Origin: Candidatus Thorarchaeota archaeon
Lineage (GTDB): Archaea > Asgardarchaeota > Thorarchaeia > Thorarchaeales > Thorarchaeaceae
Assembly: GCA_004524595.1 (NCBI GenBank)
Contig: SDOA01000054.1
Location: 1-25,709 of the forward strand
Length of the DNA stretch: 25,709 nt
Reading direction: 5' to 3'
Part shown: positions 1 through 7,017 of the stretch, piece by piece
Position numbering within the stretch: position 1 is the stretch's first letter
Layout: the number at the start of each line of letters is the position of its first letter
Program-made: the position numbers and the translations under genes
Notes under the pieces: model-generated
The model's input: the letters and a program-made list of their open reading frames with translations, nothing else
The model's database searches: none
What the model was told of the DNA's origin: nothing

Positions 1-1011
1 AACAAAGAACCATAATCTTCCCTCCCACTCACTCTTAGGCAATTCAGATATACCAATCACTTGTCCTCCATTATCTAGACAGAGTTGTTTTGCTAGAGCA
101 GCATCGCTTCTCATCTGATCTTCTCTCACTCTGCCTATCGTCATTGAAACAGTTCGAAACGGCCATTCATATTGTGGGATTCCAAGCTCATCACCGATCA
201 TATCCATAAAGAACTCAAGTACAGCTCCTTCATATAATGATGTGAAAATACCATTGATATCATGCTGTTTGATATCTACGATGAAGTTCTCTGCTTGTTC
301 ATGTGTATCAAACCCGTACGTATTATGGTCGAAGAACTTGAATCTCCTAAATACCTTAACTGAAACCTTTGTGATTATACCAAAACTGCCAAGAGAGCCG
401 ATAAAGAGACCTGTGATATCTGGTCCAAATGCATATCTCTGATATGGTCCCGAGGCGTGAGGATTGGCTTCAGTACCAGTCTGAATGACCTCTCCATTAG
501 GCAAAACGACTTCAAGTCCTAATACAAGTTCTCCAGTGCATCCAAATCCACTTGAGCCAGGTCCTGCCCCATTGACTGCAACATTCCCAGCTATCGTGCA
601 TACTAATGCGGATTCAGGATAGACTGGTACGAAGAGGTTCTCCTCTTTTAGTACCTTTTCTAACATACCATAAGTTACTCCAGCACCAACGGTGACTGAA
701 CGAAGTTCTTTGTGAAGTGCTATCTCGTTTAGTCGCATTAACTCAATCACAAGGCCATCAGGTTCGGGAATTGCCTCTTCTTGAAGACTTGACCCACCAG
801 ATCTTGCAGTCACTGGTACTTGATATTTTGTAGCGATTCTGAGAGTTTTTGCAATCTGGTCTGTATTTGCTGGACGAATAACCGCTCCAGGCAATACTGG
901 GTCTGAAGCCATTGATGCTGTCTGAGAGTATGCAAGGAGGACATCTGGTCTAGTGGAAATGAACTCCTCTCCCACGATGTACATAAGTTCATCAATCATT
1001 TTCTTTTGCAC
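1..1011 (-). CDS. FAD-binding oxidase, GlcD/FAD-linked oxidase type, C-terminus off the left edge
   Basis: The reverse strand is open from 1011 to the window edge, with no stop, for 337 residues. The translation is a close paralogue of the oxidase encoded just upstream at 1017-2435. It has the same FAD-pyrophosphate loop (ARSGGSSLQEE), the PCMH-type stretch TIAGNVAVNGAG, and GELVLGLEVVLPNGE followed by FGPDITGLFIGSLGSFGIITK. This is the FAD_binding_4 fold, expected to oxidise a hydroxy-acid or alcohol with FAD; the substrate cannot be told. I chose GTG at 1011: GAGGTGA (1023-1017) lies 5 nt upstream, overlaps the TGA stop of the preceding gene, and suggests translational coupling. ATG at 999 would leave a 17-nt gap. 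The alignment to the paralogue's N-terminus also fits GTG. The rest of the C-terminal FAD-oxidase domain lies outside the window. Confidence 0.9.
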   Translation of the reverse strand, partial: MQKKMIDELMYIVGEEFISTRPDVLLAYSQTASMASDPVLPGAVIRPANTDQIAKTLRIATKYQVPVTARSGGSSLQEEAIPEPDGLVIELMRLNEIALHKELRSVTVGAGVTYGMLEKVLKEENLFVPVYPESALVCTIAGNVAVNGAGPGSSGFGCTGELVLGLEVVLPNGEVIQTGTEANPHASGPYQRYAFGPDITGLFIGSLGSFGIITKVSVKVFRRFKFFDHNTYGFDTHEQAENFIVDIKQHDINGIFTSLYEGAVLEFFMDMIGDELGIPQYEWPFRTVSMTIGRVREDQMRSDAALAKQLCLDNGGQVIGISELPKSEWEGRLWFFV

Positions 1012-1016
1012 TCAAG

Positions 1017-2435
1017 TCACCTCTCAGACTCTATGAAGGGAATTACTCCTGGGTTCAATATATTATTTGGATCAATACCTGATTTTAACTGCTGAATGAA
1101 TTGCATATATGATTCCATCTCTGAGATGCCATCAATCCAGTATGGAGCAAGCTTGAATGGAACAGCTCCAGTCTTGAACAGACGTTTTGCCAGTTCCTTA
1201 TGGGCTGCTCTAGCTCTTTCCTCATCTTCTTTATCTTGAGGATCGAAGAATATCTGGGGATAGTAATTGTACGAAGAATGGTCTGATTGAAAACCGGCTG
1301 AGTGCCCTAAAACACCAAACTCGTCAAAGATAGGCCATAGTTCTTCAAGGGTACGGTGCCATTGTGATGGAGTTTGATGATGATATAGGATTCTCCAATG
1401 CCAGCCATGAACATATGAAGATCTAGCTAGTTCTCTCATTCTATCATTCCATTCACCAAAAGGAAGTTCACCGATACCGATTACATGACCTCCAACTTGA
1501 TTGCATACAGACTCAGCCATCAATTTGTCACTATCTAACATATCCTCTCTTATACTTCCAATGACTAAAGATACAGTAACGGGGGGCCAATCATATTTTG
1601 GTACACCATATTCATCCCCCACCATCTCAAGGAAAAAATCTAGGATACGGCCTTCATAAATGGCCATCCACACTGCACTAACATCGTTCTCTTTCAACTC
1701 AATGATGAACTTCTCTGCATCTTGGGCTAAGTTGAAACCGTATGTATTGTAATCGAAATAGTGCATTCTCTTAAAGATCTTTAGAGATACCTTTGTGATG
1801 ATACCAAAACTGCCAAGAGACCCAATAAAGAGACCTGTGATATCAGGCCCGAAAGCATACCTCAAGAAAGGTCCAGGTGCGTAAGGATTTGCAGATGAAC
1901 CGGTCTGTATAATATCACCATCTGGAAGAACTACCTCAAGACCAAGTACTAATTCACCAATACATCCAAAACGACTCGATCCAAACCCAGATCCATTAAC
2001 TGCAACATTTCCAGCTATTGTCGCTGTTAAAGATGAACCGGGATAGACTGGCATCCAGTAGTCGAATTGTTGAAGATATTTATCTAATTTCCCAAAATTC
2101 ACACCTGATCCAACTGTGACTGAACGTAATTCTTGATGAAGTTCGATTTCTTCCAATCTTAAGAGATCAATTACTAATCCGTCTTTTTTAGGGATGACCT
2201 CTCCTTGAAGGCTTGAGCCTCCAGATCTGGGTGTTACAGGTATTTTGTGTTCATTTGCTATCTTTATGATCTCAGAAACTTCTTTGGTATTTGCAGGTCG
2301 AATGACTGCACTAGGCATTACAGGGTCGTAACTCATAGAGGCTGAGTTCGAATAGGTTAATAGAATATCTTTTCTTGTTGATATGTATTCATCGCCAACT
2401 ATGGTAGCCAATTTTTTGACTACTTCAGAATCCAA
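1017..2435 (-). CDS. FAD-binding oxidase (GlcD / FAD-linked oxidase family)
   Basis: A 472-residue protein, the usual length for GlcD-like flavoproteins. The N-terminal FAD-binding half shows TPRSGGSSLQGE near residues 68-79, then YPGSSLTATIAGNVAVNGSG near 130-150 and GELVLGLEVVLPDG, followed by the GLFIGSLGSFGIITK stretch. The C-terminal half, with HHQTPSQWHRTLEELW and ending SGIDPNNILNPGVIPF, is the FAD-linked oxidase C-terminal domain; the ILNPG ending is typical of the GlcD/D-lactate dehydrogenase group. Start is TTG at 2435 with a perfect GGAGGT (2447-2442) 6 nt upstream. It lies 26 bp after an SCP2-domain gene and directly before its own paralogue, so the three probably form one operon. 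The family transfers electrons from 2-hydroxy acids or related alcohols to FAD; the actual substrate is unknown. No signal peptide or membrane segment is visible, so it is probably cytoplasmic. Confidence 0.92.
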   Translation of the reverse strand: MDSEVVKKLATIVGDEYISTRKDILLTYSNSASMSYDPVMPSAVIRPANTKEVSEIIKIANEHKIPVTPRSGGSSLQGEVIPKKDGLVIDLLRLEEIELHQELRSVTVGSGVNFGKLDKYLQQFDYWMPVYPGSSLTATIAGNVAVNGSGFGSSRFGCIGELVLGLEVVLPDGDIIQTGSSANPYAPGPFLRYAFGPDITGLFIGSLGSFGIITKVSLKIFKRMHYFDYNTYGFNLAQDAEKFIIELKENDVSAVWMAIYEGRILDFFLEMVGDEYGVPKYDWPPVTVSLVIGSIREDMLDSDKLMAESVCNQVGGHVIGIGELPFGEWNDRMRELARSSYVHGWHWRILYHHQTPSQWHRTLEELWPIFDEFGVLGHSAGFQSDHSSYNYYPQIFFDPQDKEDEERARAAHKELAKRLFKTGAVPFKLAPYWIDGISEMESYMQFIQQLKSGIDPNNILNPGVIPFIESER

Positions 2436-2461
2436 ATGTGTACCTCCAGAATAAACAGATT

Positions 2462-2788
2462 CTAGAAGATATGCCTTATCTTCATTAGATCTGAGGCTGA
2501 ACCTTTGACCTTGAGTTTTCGTTTGAGAAGGGCTGACGCAGCGCTCATCTCTTCCAAGAACAGCTTTTTAATTGTGTCCTCATCACTCTCTATCTTCATG
2601 TCAGGTGCGTCTATACCACCCACGTTCACAGTGATGGTATTATCTTTAACAAGGAAATGATATTCTTTTCCTTCCTTTAGCATCAAAAGAGCTGTTCGCT
2701 CCCAACCTTCAATTGCTTCCATGGTCTTTTCTCTTTCAAGACCAATTGCGATTCTTTCGCGCATAAGTTCAAGTAAATCGTCGTTCAT
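2462..2788 (-). CDS. SCP2 sterol-binding-like domain protein
   Basis: A 108-residue single-domain protein. The pattern YHFLVKDNTITVNVGG, then DMKIESDEDTIKKLF, then LLKRKLKVKGSASDLMKI matches the SCP2 fold: a five-stranded sheet with a hydrophobic tunnel, and the characteristic KLKVKG turn near the C-terminus. SCP2 domains bind acyl chains, lipids or CoA esters. This one has no fused enzyme domain. It is the first gene of a minus-strand operon with two FAD oxidases, so it may present a hydrophobic substrate to them; that is inference. ATG 2788 is the only reasonable start; a weak GTGATG lies just upstream. The N-terminal 25 residues are a charged helix. Assignment is from the motif pattern, without a profile search. 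Confidence 0.78.
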   Translation of the reverse strand: MNDDLLELMRERIAIGLEREKTMEAIEGWERTALLMLKEGKEYHFLVKDNTITVNVGGIDAPDMKIESDEDTIKKLFLEEMSAASALLKRKLKVKGSASDLMKIRHIF

Positions 2789-3004
2789 TAAACATCACTT
2801 CAAGCATTACATTGGAGTGAATATGCAAGATTAAACTGTTTTCCCTCGGAGAGAATTCATTAAATTGACTACATCATATTATGGTGAAGTTGCAGTCCTA
2901 TTGGTTGATTTTGAGACAAACAAATCATGGGTCTAATCCACAAGGCTTTAAGCTCGAGGTCTCAAAGTCATGTGGCTTCAAACCAAGGTGGAATACTAGG
3001 TCAA

Positions 3005-3289
3005 TTGGCTAAGAAAAGAAAATCATCCGGAAGAGCAAAAGGTGGATCTGGCCACAAAGGCGCAGTCCAGTGCTCGAGATGCGGTCGGCTAGTACCAGCA
3101 GATAAAGCAAAGAAATATACCAAGACTGTCAGCTCTGTTGAACCACAGATAGCTCGTGAATTGCGTCAACAAGGTGCATATATTCCAACGCATCGAACGA
3201 CATCCTATTATTGCGTCAGTTGTGCGGTGCATTCAGGTAAGGTTCACATAAGAGAGGCAAACACACGAAAAATAAAACCTTCACACTAA
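3005..3289 (+). CDS. rps26e: Small ribosomal subunit protein eS26
   Basis: The protein is recognisable from the zinc-binding CSRCGRLVPADKA followed by YYCVSCAVHSGKV: two CxxC pairs around a helix, as in eS26 of eukaryotes and TACK/Asgard archaea. eS26 sits at the mRNA exit region of the small subunit. The longest frame starts at ATG 2927, but its first 26 residues are Ser/Gln-rich, have no counterpart in eS26, and the ATG has no SD. TTG 3005 gives an N-terminus (M)AKKRKSSGRAKGG that matches the usual eS26 start. A TATA-like GGCTTTAAGC at 2944-2953 would put a transcription start near 2974, between the two candidates. The nearest SD-like bases to the TTG (AGGT, 2998-3001) are only 3 nt away, so the start remains open; 2927 is the alternative. 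Total 95 residues from TTG, 120 from ATG. Confidence 0.88.
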   Translation: MAKKRKSSGRAKGGSGHKGAVQCSRCGRLVPADKAKKYTKTVSSVEPQIARELRQQGAYIPTHRTTSYYCVSCAVHSGKVHIREANTRKIKPSH

Positions 3290-3453
3290 AAGAATCTGAA
3301 AATGAATCTTGGTATCCTTCCAATATTGGTATATCTGGAATAAGCGACTCAGAAGATTTTCTATATGTCAGTTCTATTGCAATTCTTTAAGTTGCCATAA
3401 AAAATCTCCACTAATCATATAATTCAAATTATGTAACTTATTTTTAGAAAGAA

Positions 3454-3472
3454 TCCTGAATACTCCTGAATA
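3454..3472. repeat. Tandem direct repeat TCCTGAATA x2, possible operator
   Basis: TCCTGAATA occurs at 3454-3462 and again at 3464-3472, so the copies are offset by 10 bp, one helical turn. They end 8 bp before the TATA-like TTTAAATTAA. That is where an archaeal regulator acting through TFB/TBP would bind. No other copy was noticed. A chance repeat in AT-rich DNA cannot be excluded. Confidence 0.4.
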
Positions 3473-3480
3473 AGTTAAAA

Positions 3481-3490
3481 TTTAAATTAA
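3481..3490 (+). promoter_or_regulatory. TATA-like element upstream of the Mrr-like gene
   Basis: TTTAAATTAA lies in an AT-rich block. If it is the TATA box, transcription would start near 3510, leaving a leader of about 100 nt before ATG 3611. Called from sequence resemblance only. Confidence 0.35.
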
Positions 3491-3610
3491 AAGATCACTC
3501 CGAGGAAATTAAAGAAAATGCCCAAAAAGACAATGACAATGACTTTAACAAATCTCAGCATCTCAATATTCTTATGAATGCATAGATTCTAATCAGATTA
3601 ATGGCTCTCA

Positions 3611-4441
3611 ATGATGACTGGGTGTAAAAGAGATTATATAATAAAGGTCGCGAATAATTTGGTTGATGCACAAGAACAACGACATACATTGAGAGAATGG
3701 CTTGCTGAACATGCACGCTCCGAACCTGTCCATTATAAGAAAATTGCTGAAGCTTTACAACGAGACCCCGCATCTGTTTCCGCATCCTTCTCTATTGAAG
3801 GCAAACAAGCGCTAGAGAACAATAGGCCTGCATACTTTGTTAGAGTTGGTTCCGGCTTGTATCAGTACAATAACCTATGTGAAAATGCTGTTGATGAGGA
3901 ATTAATCAAAGAAGTTCTTGATCGTGTTGATGATTTTAACAAATCAACTAGAAGAGAGATGCGTTATAATATCGCTCAGCTCGACATTAAAGGGTTTGAA
4001 GAACTAGCTAAAATCATTCTCTTTAATGTCAGAGTTCGTGTTGAAGAAGCTGAAGTCATTAGACGATCTCCATCATCTGTTGTCATTGTGACATCATGGA
4101 GAGATGATAGCGGAAAATCTCGTATAGTCGTACATGTCAAAAAATGTGAATTAGACGAACTAATTGAAAGCGACACCATCTCTGAAATACGAGGTGCCTT
4201 ACCTATCAACGAGGCAAATCAGGGAATGCTAATAACAAATGGAATTGTAAGTGAAGATGCTAAAAAAGAAGCTCTTGGAATTCGGTCCAGTGAAATGAAA
4301 GTGTTTGTTCCTCCTGTACACTTGATGGATATTGATATCATTCTTAATGTACTGCTAGAAAGTAGAACTGGCGTTAGAACTAAGAATGTTGAAGTCCTAT
4401 TACTCGACCATGACTTCTTTAAGAGTATTAGAACAATCTGA
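3611..4441 (+). CDS. HARE-HTH plus Mrr-like restriction-endonuclease-fold protein
   Basis: 276 residues in two recognisable parts. Residues 24-87 (TLREWLAEHARSEPVHYKKI through FVRVGSGLYQY) look like a HARE-HTH winged helix, a DNA-binding domain often joined to nuclease or chromatin domains. Residues 126-242 follow the Mrr_cat outline: GFEELAKIILF, then a strand ending VVHVKK (H175, K177), then the helix SEIRGAL, then GMLITNGIVSEDAKKEA and a final VPPVHLMDI. In active Mrr nucleases the core is D-Xn-(E/Q)xK with a preceding GxxDGGxD turn. Here QxK is replaced by HxK and the Asp-rich turn is missing, so catalysis is uncertain. No methyltransferase or other restriction-modification gene is adjacent. 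It may be a DNA-binding or repair protein that kept only the fold. The ATG has no SD, and an in-frame stop at 3599-3601 rules out an earlier start. Confidence 0.72.
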   Translation: MMTGCKRDYIIKVANNLVDAQEQRHTLREWLAEHARSEPVHYKKIAEALQRDPASVSASFSIEGKQALENNRPAYFVRVGSGLYQYNNLCENAVDEELIKEVLDRVDDFNKSTRREMRYNIAQLDIKGFEELAKIILFNVRVRVEEAEVIRRSPSSVVIVTSWRDDSGKSRIVVHVKKCELDELIESDTISEIRGALPINEANQGMLITNGIVSEDAKKEALGIRSSEMKVFVPPVHLMDIDIILNVLLESRTGVRTKNVEVLLLDHDFFKSIRTI

Positions 4442-4486
4442 CTTAGTATCCATTATGGTGTTCCTTGATAGAACATAGGGAATACG

Positions 4487-4494
4487 TTTTAAGA
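4487..4494 (+). promoter_or_regulatory. TATA-like element for the DUF2085 gene
   Basis: CGTTTTAAGAC at 4485-4495 resembles the CCTTTTAAGAG element at 23165-23175. Its centre is about 26 bp before GTG 4516, which would give a leaderless or nearly leaderless mRNA. No SD is visible, which agrees with this reading. Confidence 0.4.
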
Positions 4495-4515
4495 CTTTGA
4501 ATTTGCTTCCTACAT

Positions 4516-5079
4516 GTGGACCCAATGAATGAGGAACAAAGAAATCAGTTGCATGAGGATGAGCTAGAATCTTCAGCACTTGAGTGGCATCGATCAGATG
4601 ATGTTAAGGAAGGGGTACAAATGTTATTATCACATCATCCGCCTTCATTATATGGTCACTGTCTACGGATTTCAGTAATGGGACGTTCATTGTATCTGTG
4701 TGGTCGATGCACTGGTATTTACGGGGGTCTTGGTTTCGGAATCATATTTTTAGTATTATTTAATATTAGTTTGACTCCATCATGGTTTTGGTTTCTTCTT
4801 TCCGTTGTTTTAGGTTTTTCAACTGTAGTAGATTGGATGAGTCAAAGGCTTACTCCAAGAAAAACGACAAACCATGTTCGAGCAATTACTGGTTTCTTTA
4901 GTGGTTTTGGTCTGGCAGTCATCTTTTTACTTGGCGATTTATTTTACATGCTGGTTGCTTTGGCAATCATGGCAGGTTCAGTAGGAATTGTTGGGATAAT
5001 CGAAAATAAACGGCGTAATGCAAGCTTAGAAACGCACTTGATTCAAAAAGAAACCGAATCCGAAGATGAAGGTGTCTAA
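4516..5079 (+). CDS. DUF2085-family membrane protein
   Basis: 187 residues. A soluble acidic N-terminus of about 40 residues leads to SHHPPSLYGHCLRI and LCGRCTGIYGG (C62, C65), then membrane segments at roughly 67-84, 91-106, 124-140 and 142-161, and an acidic tail. The combination CxxCTGIY, VVDWMSQ (D106) and TNHVRAITGFFSG is characteristic of DUF2085, membrane proteins of unknown function. The His and Cys residues (H40, H41, H48, C49, C62, C65) cluster and could bind a metal; that is inference. The start is GTG 4516 or ATG 4525; neither has an SD, and the TATA-like box at 4487 suggests an almost leaderless transcript. It stands alone between the Mrr-like gene and the aminotransferase. Confidence 0.78.
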   Translation: MDPMNEEQRNQLHEDELESSALEWHRSDDVKEGVQMLLSHHPPSLYGHCLRISVMGRSLYLCGRCTGIYGGLGFGIIFLVLFNISLTPSWFWFLLSVVLGFSTVVDWMSQRLTPRKTTNHVRAITGFFSGFGLAVIFLLGDLFYMLVALAIMAGSVGIVGIIENKRRNASLETHLIQKETESEDEGV

Positions 5080-5152
5080 TTCTAATTGTACATCTTTATC
5101 ATAGTCCAAAGTGTTAAAACCCAGATGAATTTCGTAGTCATAGGGTGCTGCA

Positions 5153-6289
5153 ATGATTCCCTTCACCAAACCAATAATTGAACATGATGAAATTGAAGCT
5201 GTAACAAGAGTCCTTGAATCCGGGATGCTTGCAGAAGGTAAAGTTTCACGTGAATTTGAGAGGATCTTCTCAAGTTATATCGGAACAAAATATGCCACAG
5301 TCACATCAAATGGTACAACTGCCTTAAGTACTGCTCTTGAAGCGATGTCCATTGCTCCAGGGGATGAGGTAATTACATCTCCCTTCACTTTTATTGCTTC
5401 AGCGAATTCTATTGCTATGTTAGGAGCCATACCTATTTTTGTTGATGTCAAACCTGATTCTTACAACATCGATCCTAAGAAAATTGAAGACGCAATTACT
5501 GAGAAGACTAAAGCAATTATGCCAATCCATATCTTTGGAATGCCAGCAGATATGAAACATATAATGGAGATTGCTGAACAACACGACCTTCTTGTAATTG
5601 AGGATGCATGTCAAGCGCATGGAGCCGCCATTGATGGAAAAAGGGTAGGAAGTTTTGGTCATGCGGCAACATTCTCATTTTATGCAACAAAGAATATCTT
5701 CACCGGTGAAGGCGGAATGGTTACGACAAATGATGAAGAACTATATGATCGTATGCTTATGATTAAGAATCATGGACGCGGTAAGGAAGGAGGATATAGT
5801 CATTTCCAAGTCGGTTATAATAATAGGATGATGGATATCGTAGCTGCTATTGGTGTTCAACAGATGAAGAGAATGGATAACATAGTTCAGCAACGTAGGC
5901 AGAACGCATATGAATACAACCAATTCTTTTCGGAATTTGATGAGATTCGACCACAGTTTGAAGATTCTGGATTTGAGTCATCTTATCACCTCTATGCACC
6001 ATGTATCTATTCTGATAGAATGAATCGGGATGAAATCGTGGCTGCCTTGAGAAATGAAGGTGTTGGTTCCAGGGCAGTATATGCACTCCCATGTCATAAG
6101 CAAGATACTTACCTACAAATTCAGAATTGGAGATGGGCAAAGTTTGTCAAATATCCTGATTATACCAAAGTGAAACTACCAATATCTGAAGAGATAGGCG
6201 CAAACCATTTTGACATCCCTGTCCACCCCAGCCTTACAGATGAAGAAAAGGAAACTATCCAAAGTGCATTTATGAAGATACTTGCATAG
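5153..6289 (+). CDS. DegT/DnrJ/EryC1/StrS-family PLP aminotransferase
   Basis: 378 residues, full length for the sugar aminotransferase family (fold type I). The N-terminal IPFTKPIIEHDEIEAV with LESGML is typical. TSNGTTALSTAL binds the cofactor phosphate, IEDACQAHGA carries the PLP-pyridine Asp (D151), and FYATKNIFTGEGGM has the Schiff-base Lys (K180). GYNNRMMDIVAAIGVQQM is the usual conserved block that follows. Such enzymes aminate keto-sugar nucleotides for cell-surface glycans and N-glycans, using Glu or Gln. The sugar cannot be specified, and no nucleotide-sugar dehydratase lies beside it. Partial SD GGTG lies 7 nt before the ATG. It converges with the HAD phosphatase gene, with only 4 bp between the stops. 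Confidence 0.93.
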   Translation: MIPFTKPIIEHDEIEAVTRVLESGMLAEGKVSREFERIFSSYIGTKYATVTSNGTTALSTALEAMSIAPGDEVITSPFTFIASANSIAMLGAIPIFVDVKPDSYNIDPKKIEDAITEKTKAIMPIHIFGMPADMKHIMEIAEQHDLLVIEDACQAHGAAIDGKRVGSFGHAATFSFYATKNIFTGEGGMVTTNDEELYDRMLMIKNHGRGKEGGYSHFQVGYNNRMMDIVAAIGVQQMKRMDNIVQQRRQNAYEYNQFFSEFDEIRPQFEDSGFESSYHLYAPCIYSDRMNRDEIVAALRNEGVGSRAVYALPCHKQDTYLQIQNWRWAKFVKYPDYTKVKLPISEEIGANHFDIPVHPSLTDEEKETIQSAFMKILA

Positions 6290-6293
6290 CAAC

Positions 6294-6935
6294 TTAGAAA
6301 TAATCTAAGATTGAACGAAGGTCATTTGAGTGGAGCGTTATCGATGCTGCTTCACTCACTGCATCATTTTCTGGATTAAATGCAATACTAATAGCTGACA
6401 CATTGAATAGCTCAATATCATTAGATCCATCTCCAATACTAGCCAAGTTATTACCGTTAAACCCTCTCTCTTGAGCAACTCTTAATGCTGTTTCAGCCTT
6501 CTGAGGACCTCCCATGACATATCTCACTGTCCCATCATGTTCTCCATTTACTTCTCCAAGAATATTAGAATGGGCGAAATCCAGATTCAATCTTTTTGCG
6601 AATGGTTTCATGAAGAATTGACTAACACCACTGGAGATACATCCAATGATATATCCCCTTTCTCTCAATGTCAAAACCGTATCTTCCGCACCGTTCATTA
6701 AGGGTAGTTCATTGACCAGATGATCATAGGTTTCATCAGCCGCTATCCCCTTCCAAATCTTGCAGCCTTCTCGAATAGACATTTCAAGATCTTTCTTTTC
6801 TTTAGCAACGCGAGTGAATACCTCCATGAATTGTTGCCCTAGACCTAAATGTTGAGCAAGTGGGAACGCAGCGCTTGGACCATTGAACAAAACGCCATCT
6901 AAATCAAATGAAATAATCTTAATGTTATCATTCAT
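6294..6935 (-). CDS. HAD-family phosphatase, SerB (phosphoserine phosphatase)-like
   Basis: All four HAD motifs are present, numbered from ATG 6935: SFDLDGVLF with nucleophile D11 and acid D13; CISSGVSQFF with the motif II Ser; PQKAE with Lys 146; and IGDGSNDIELF with D169 and D173. The closing SISIAFNPENDAVSEAA and the LRSILDYF tail resemble SerB, which makes L-serine from phosphoserine. Length (213 residues) fits. Other HAD phosphatases share these motifs, so the substrate is not certain. The frame is open to ATG 6953, but that ATG has no SD; AGGA sits 9 nt before ATG 6935. It is divergent from the clan-CD peptidase gene and convergent with the aminotransferase gene. Confidence 0.82.
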   Translation of the reverse strand: MNDNIKIISFDLDGVLFNGPSAAFPLAQHLGLGQQFMEVFTRVAKEKKDLEMSIREGCKIWKGIAADETYDHLVNELPLMNGAEDTVLTLRERGYIIGCISSGVSQFFMKPFAKRLNLDFAHSNILGEVNGEHDGTVRYVMGGPQKAETALRVAQERGFNGNNLASIGDGSNDIELFNVSAISIAFNPENDAVSEAASITLHSNDLRSILDYF

Positions 6936-7017
6936 CTTGTTGTTTCCTAACATGTAGTTGCAGGTTCAGGAAACACAAATAACTGTAATTATTGGTTTTG
7001 CTTATGATTGAACTGCA

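Larger units (their letters stand above)
3290..3610. other. AT-rich intergenic stretch between eS26 and the Mrr-like gene
   Basis: There is no convincing gene here. It contains a 10-bp perfect palindrome CCAATATTGG (3320-3329) about 30 nt after the eS26 stop, tandem copies of TCCTGAATA (3454-3472), an AT-rich TATA-like block (3481-3490), and a 19-codon reading frame at 3518-3577 that I do not call. Confidence 0.5.

Noticed and set aside
242..442. Plus-strand reading frame of 66 codons
   Set aside because: It lies entirely inside the truncated FAD oxidase on the minus strand, whose translation is clearly conserved with its paralogue.
1..1011. Left-edge FAD oxidase as a pseudogene
   Set aside because: The minus-strand frame is uninterrupted from the GTG start to the edge and aligns with the paralogue without shifts.
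3320..3329. Palindrome CCAATATTGG after eS26
   Set aside because: It is a short AT-rich palindrome with only four strong pairs and no T-run; not enough to call a terminator or binding site.
3518..3577. 19-codon frame after GAGGA near the Mrr-like gene, possible leader peptide
   Set aside because: The SD-to-ATG distance is about 11-12 nt and the peptide shows nothing suggestive; no conserved attenuator-like structure follows.
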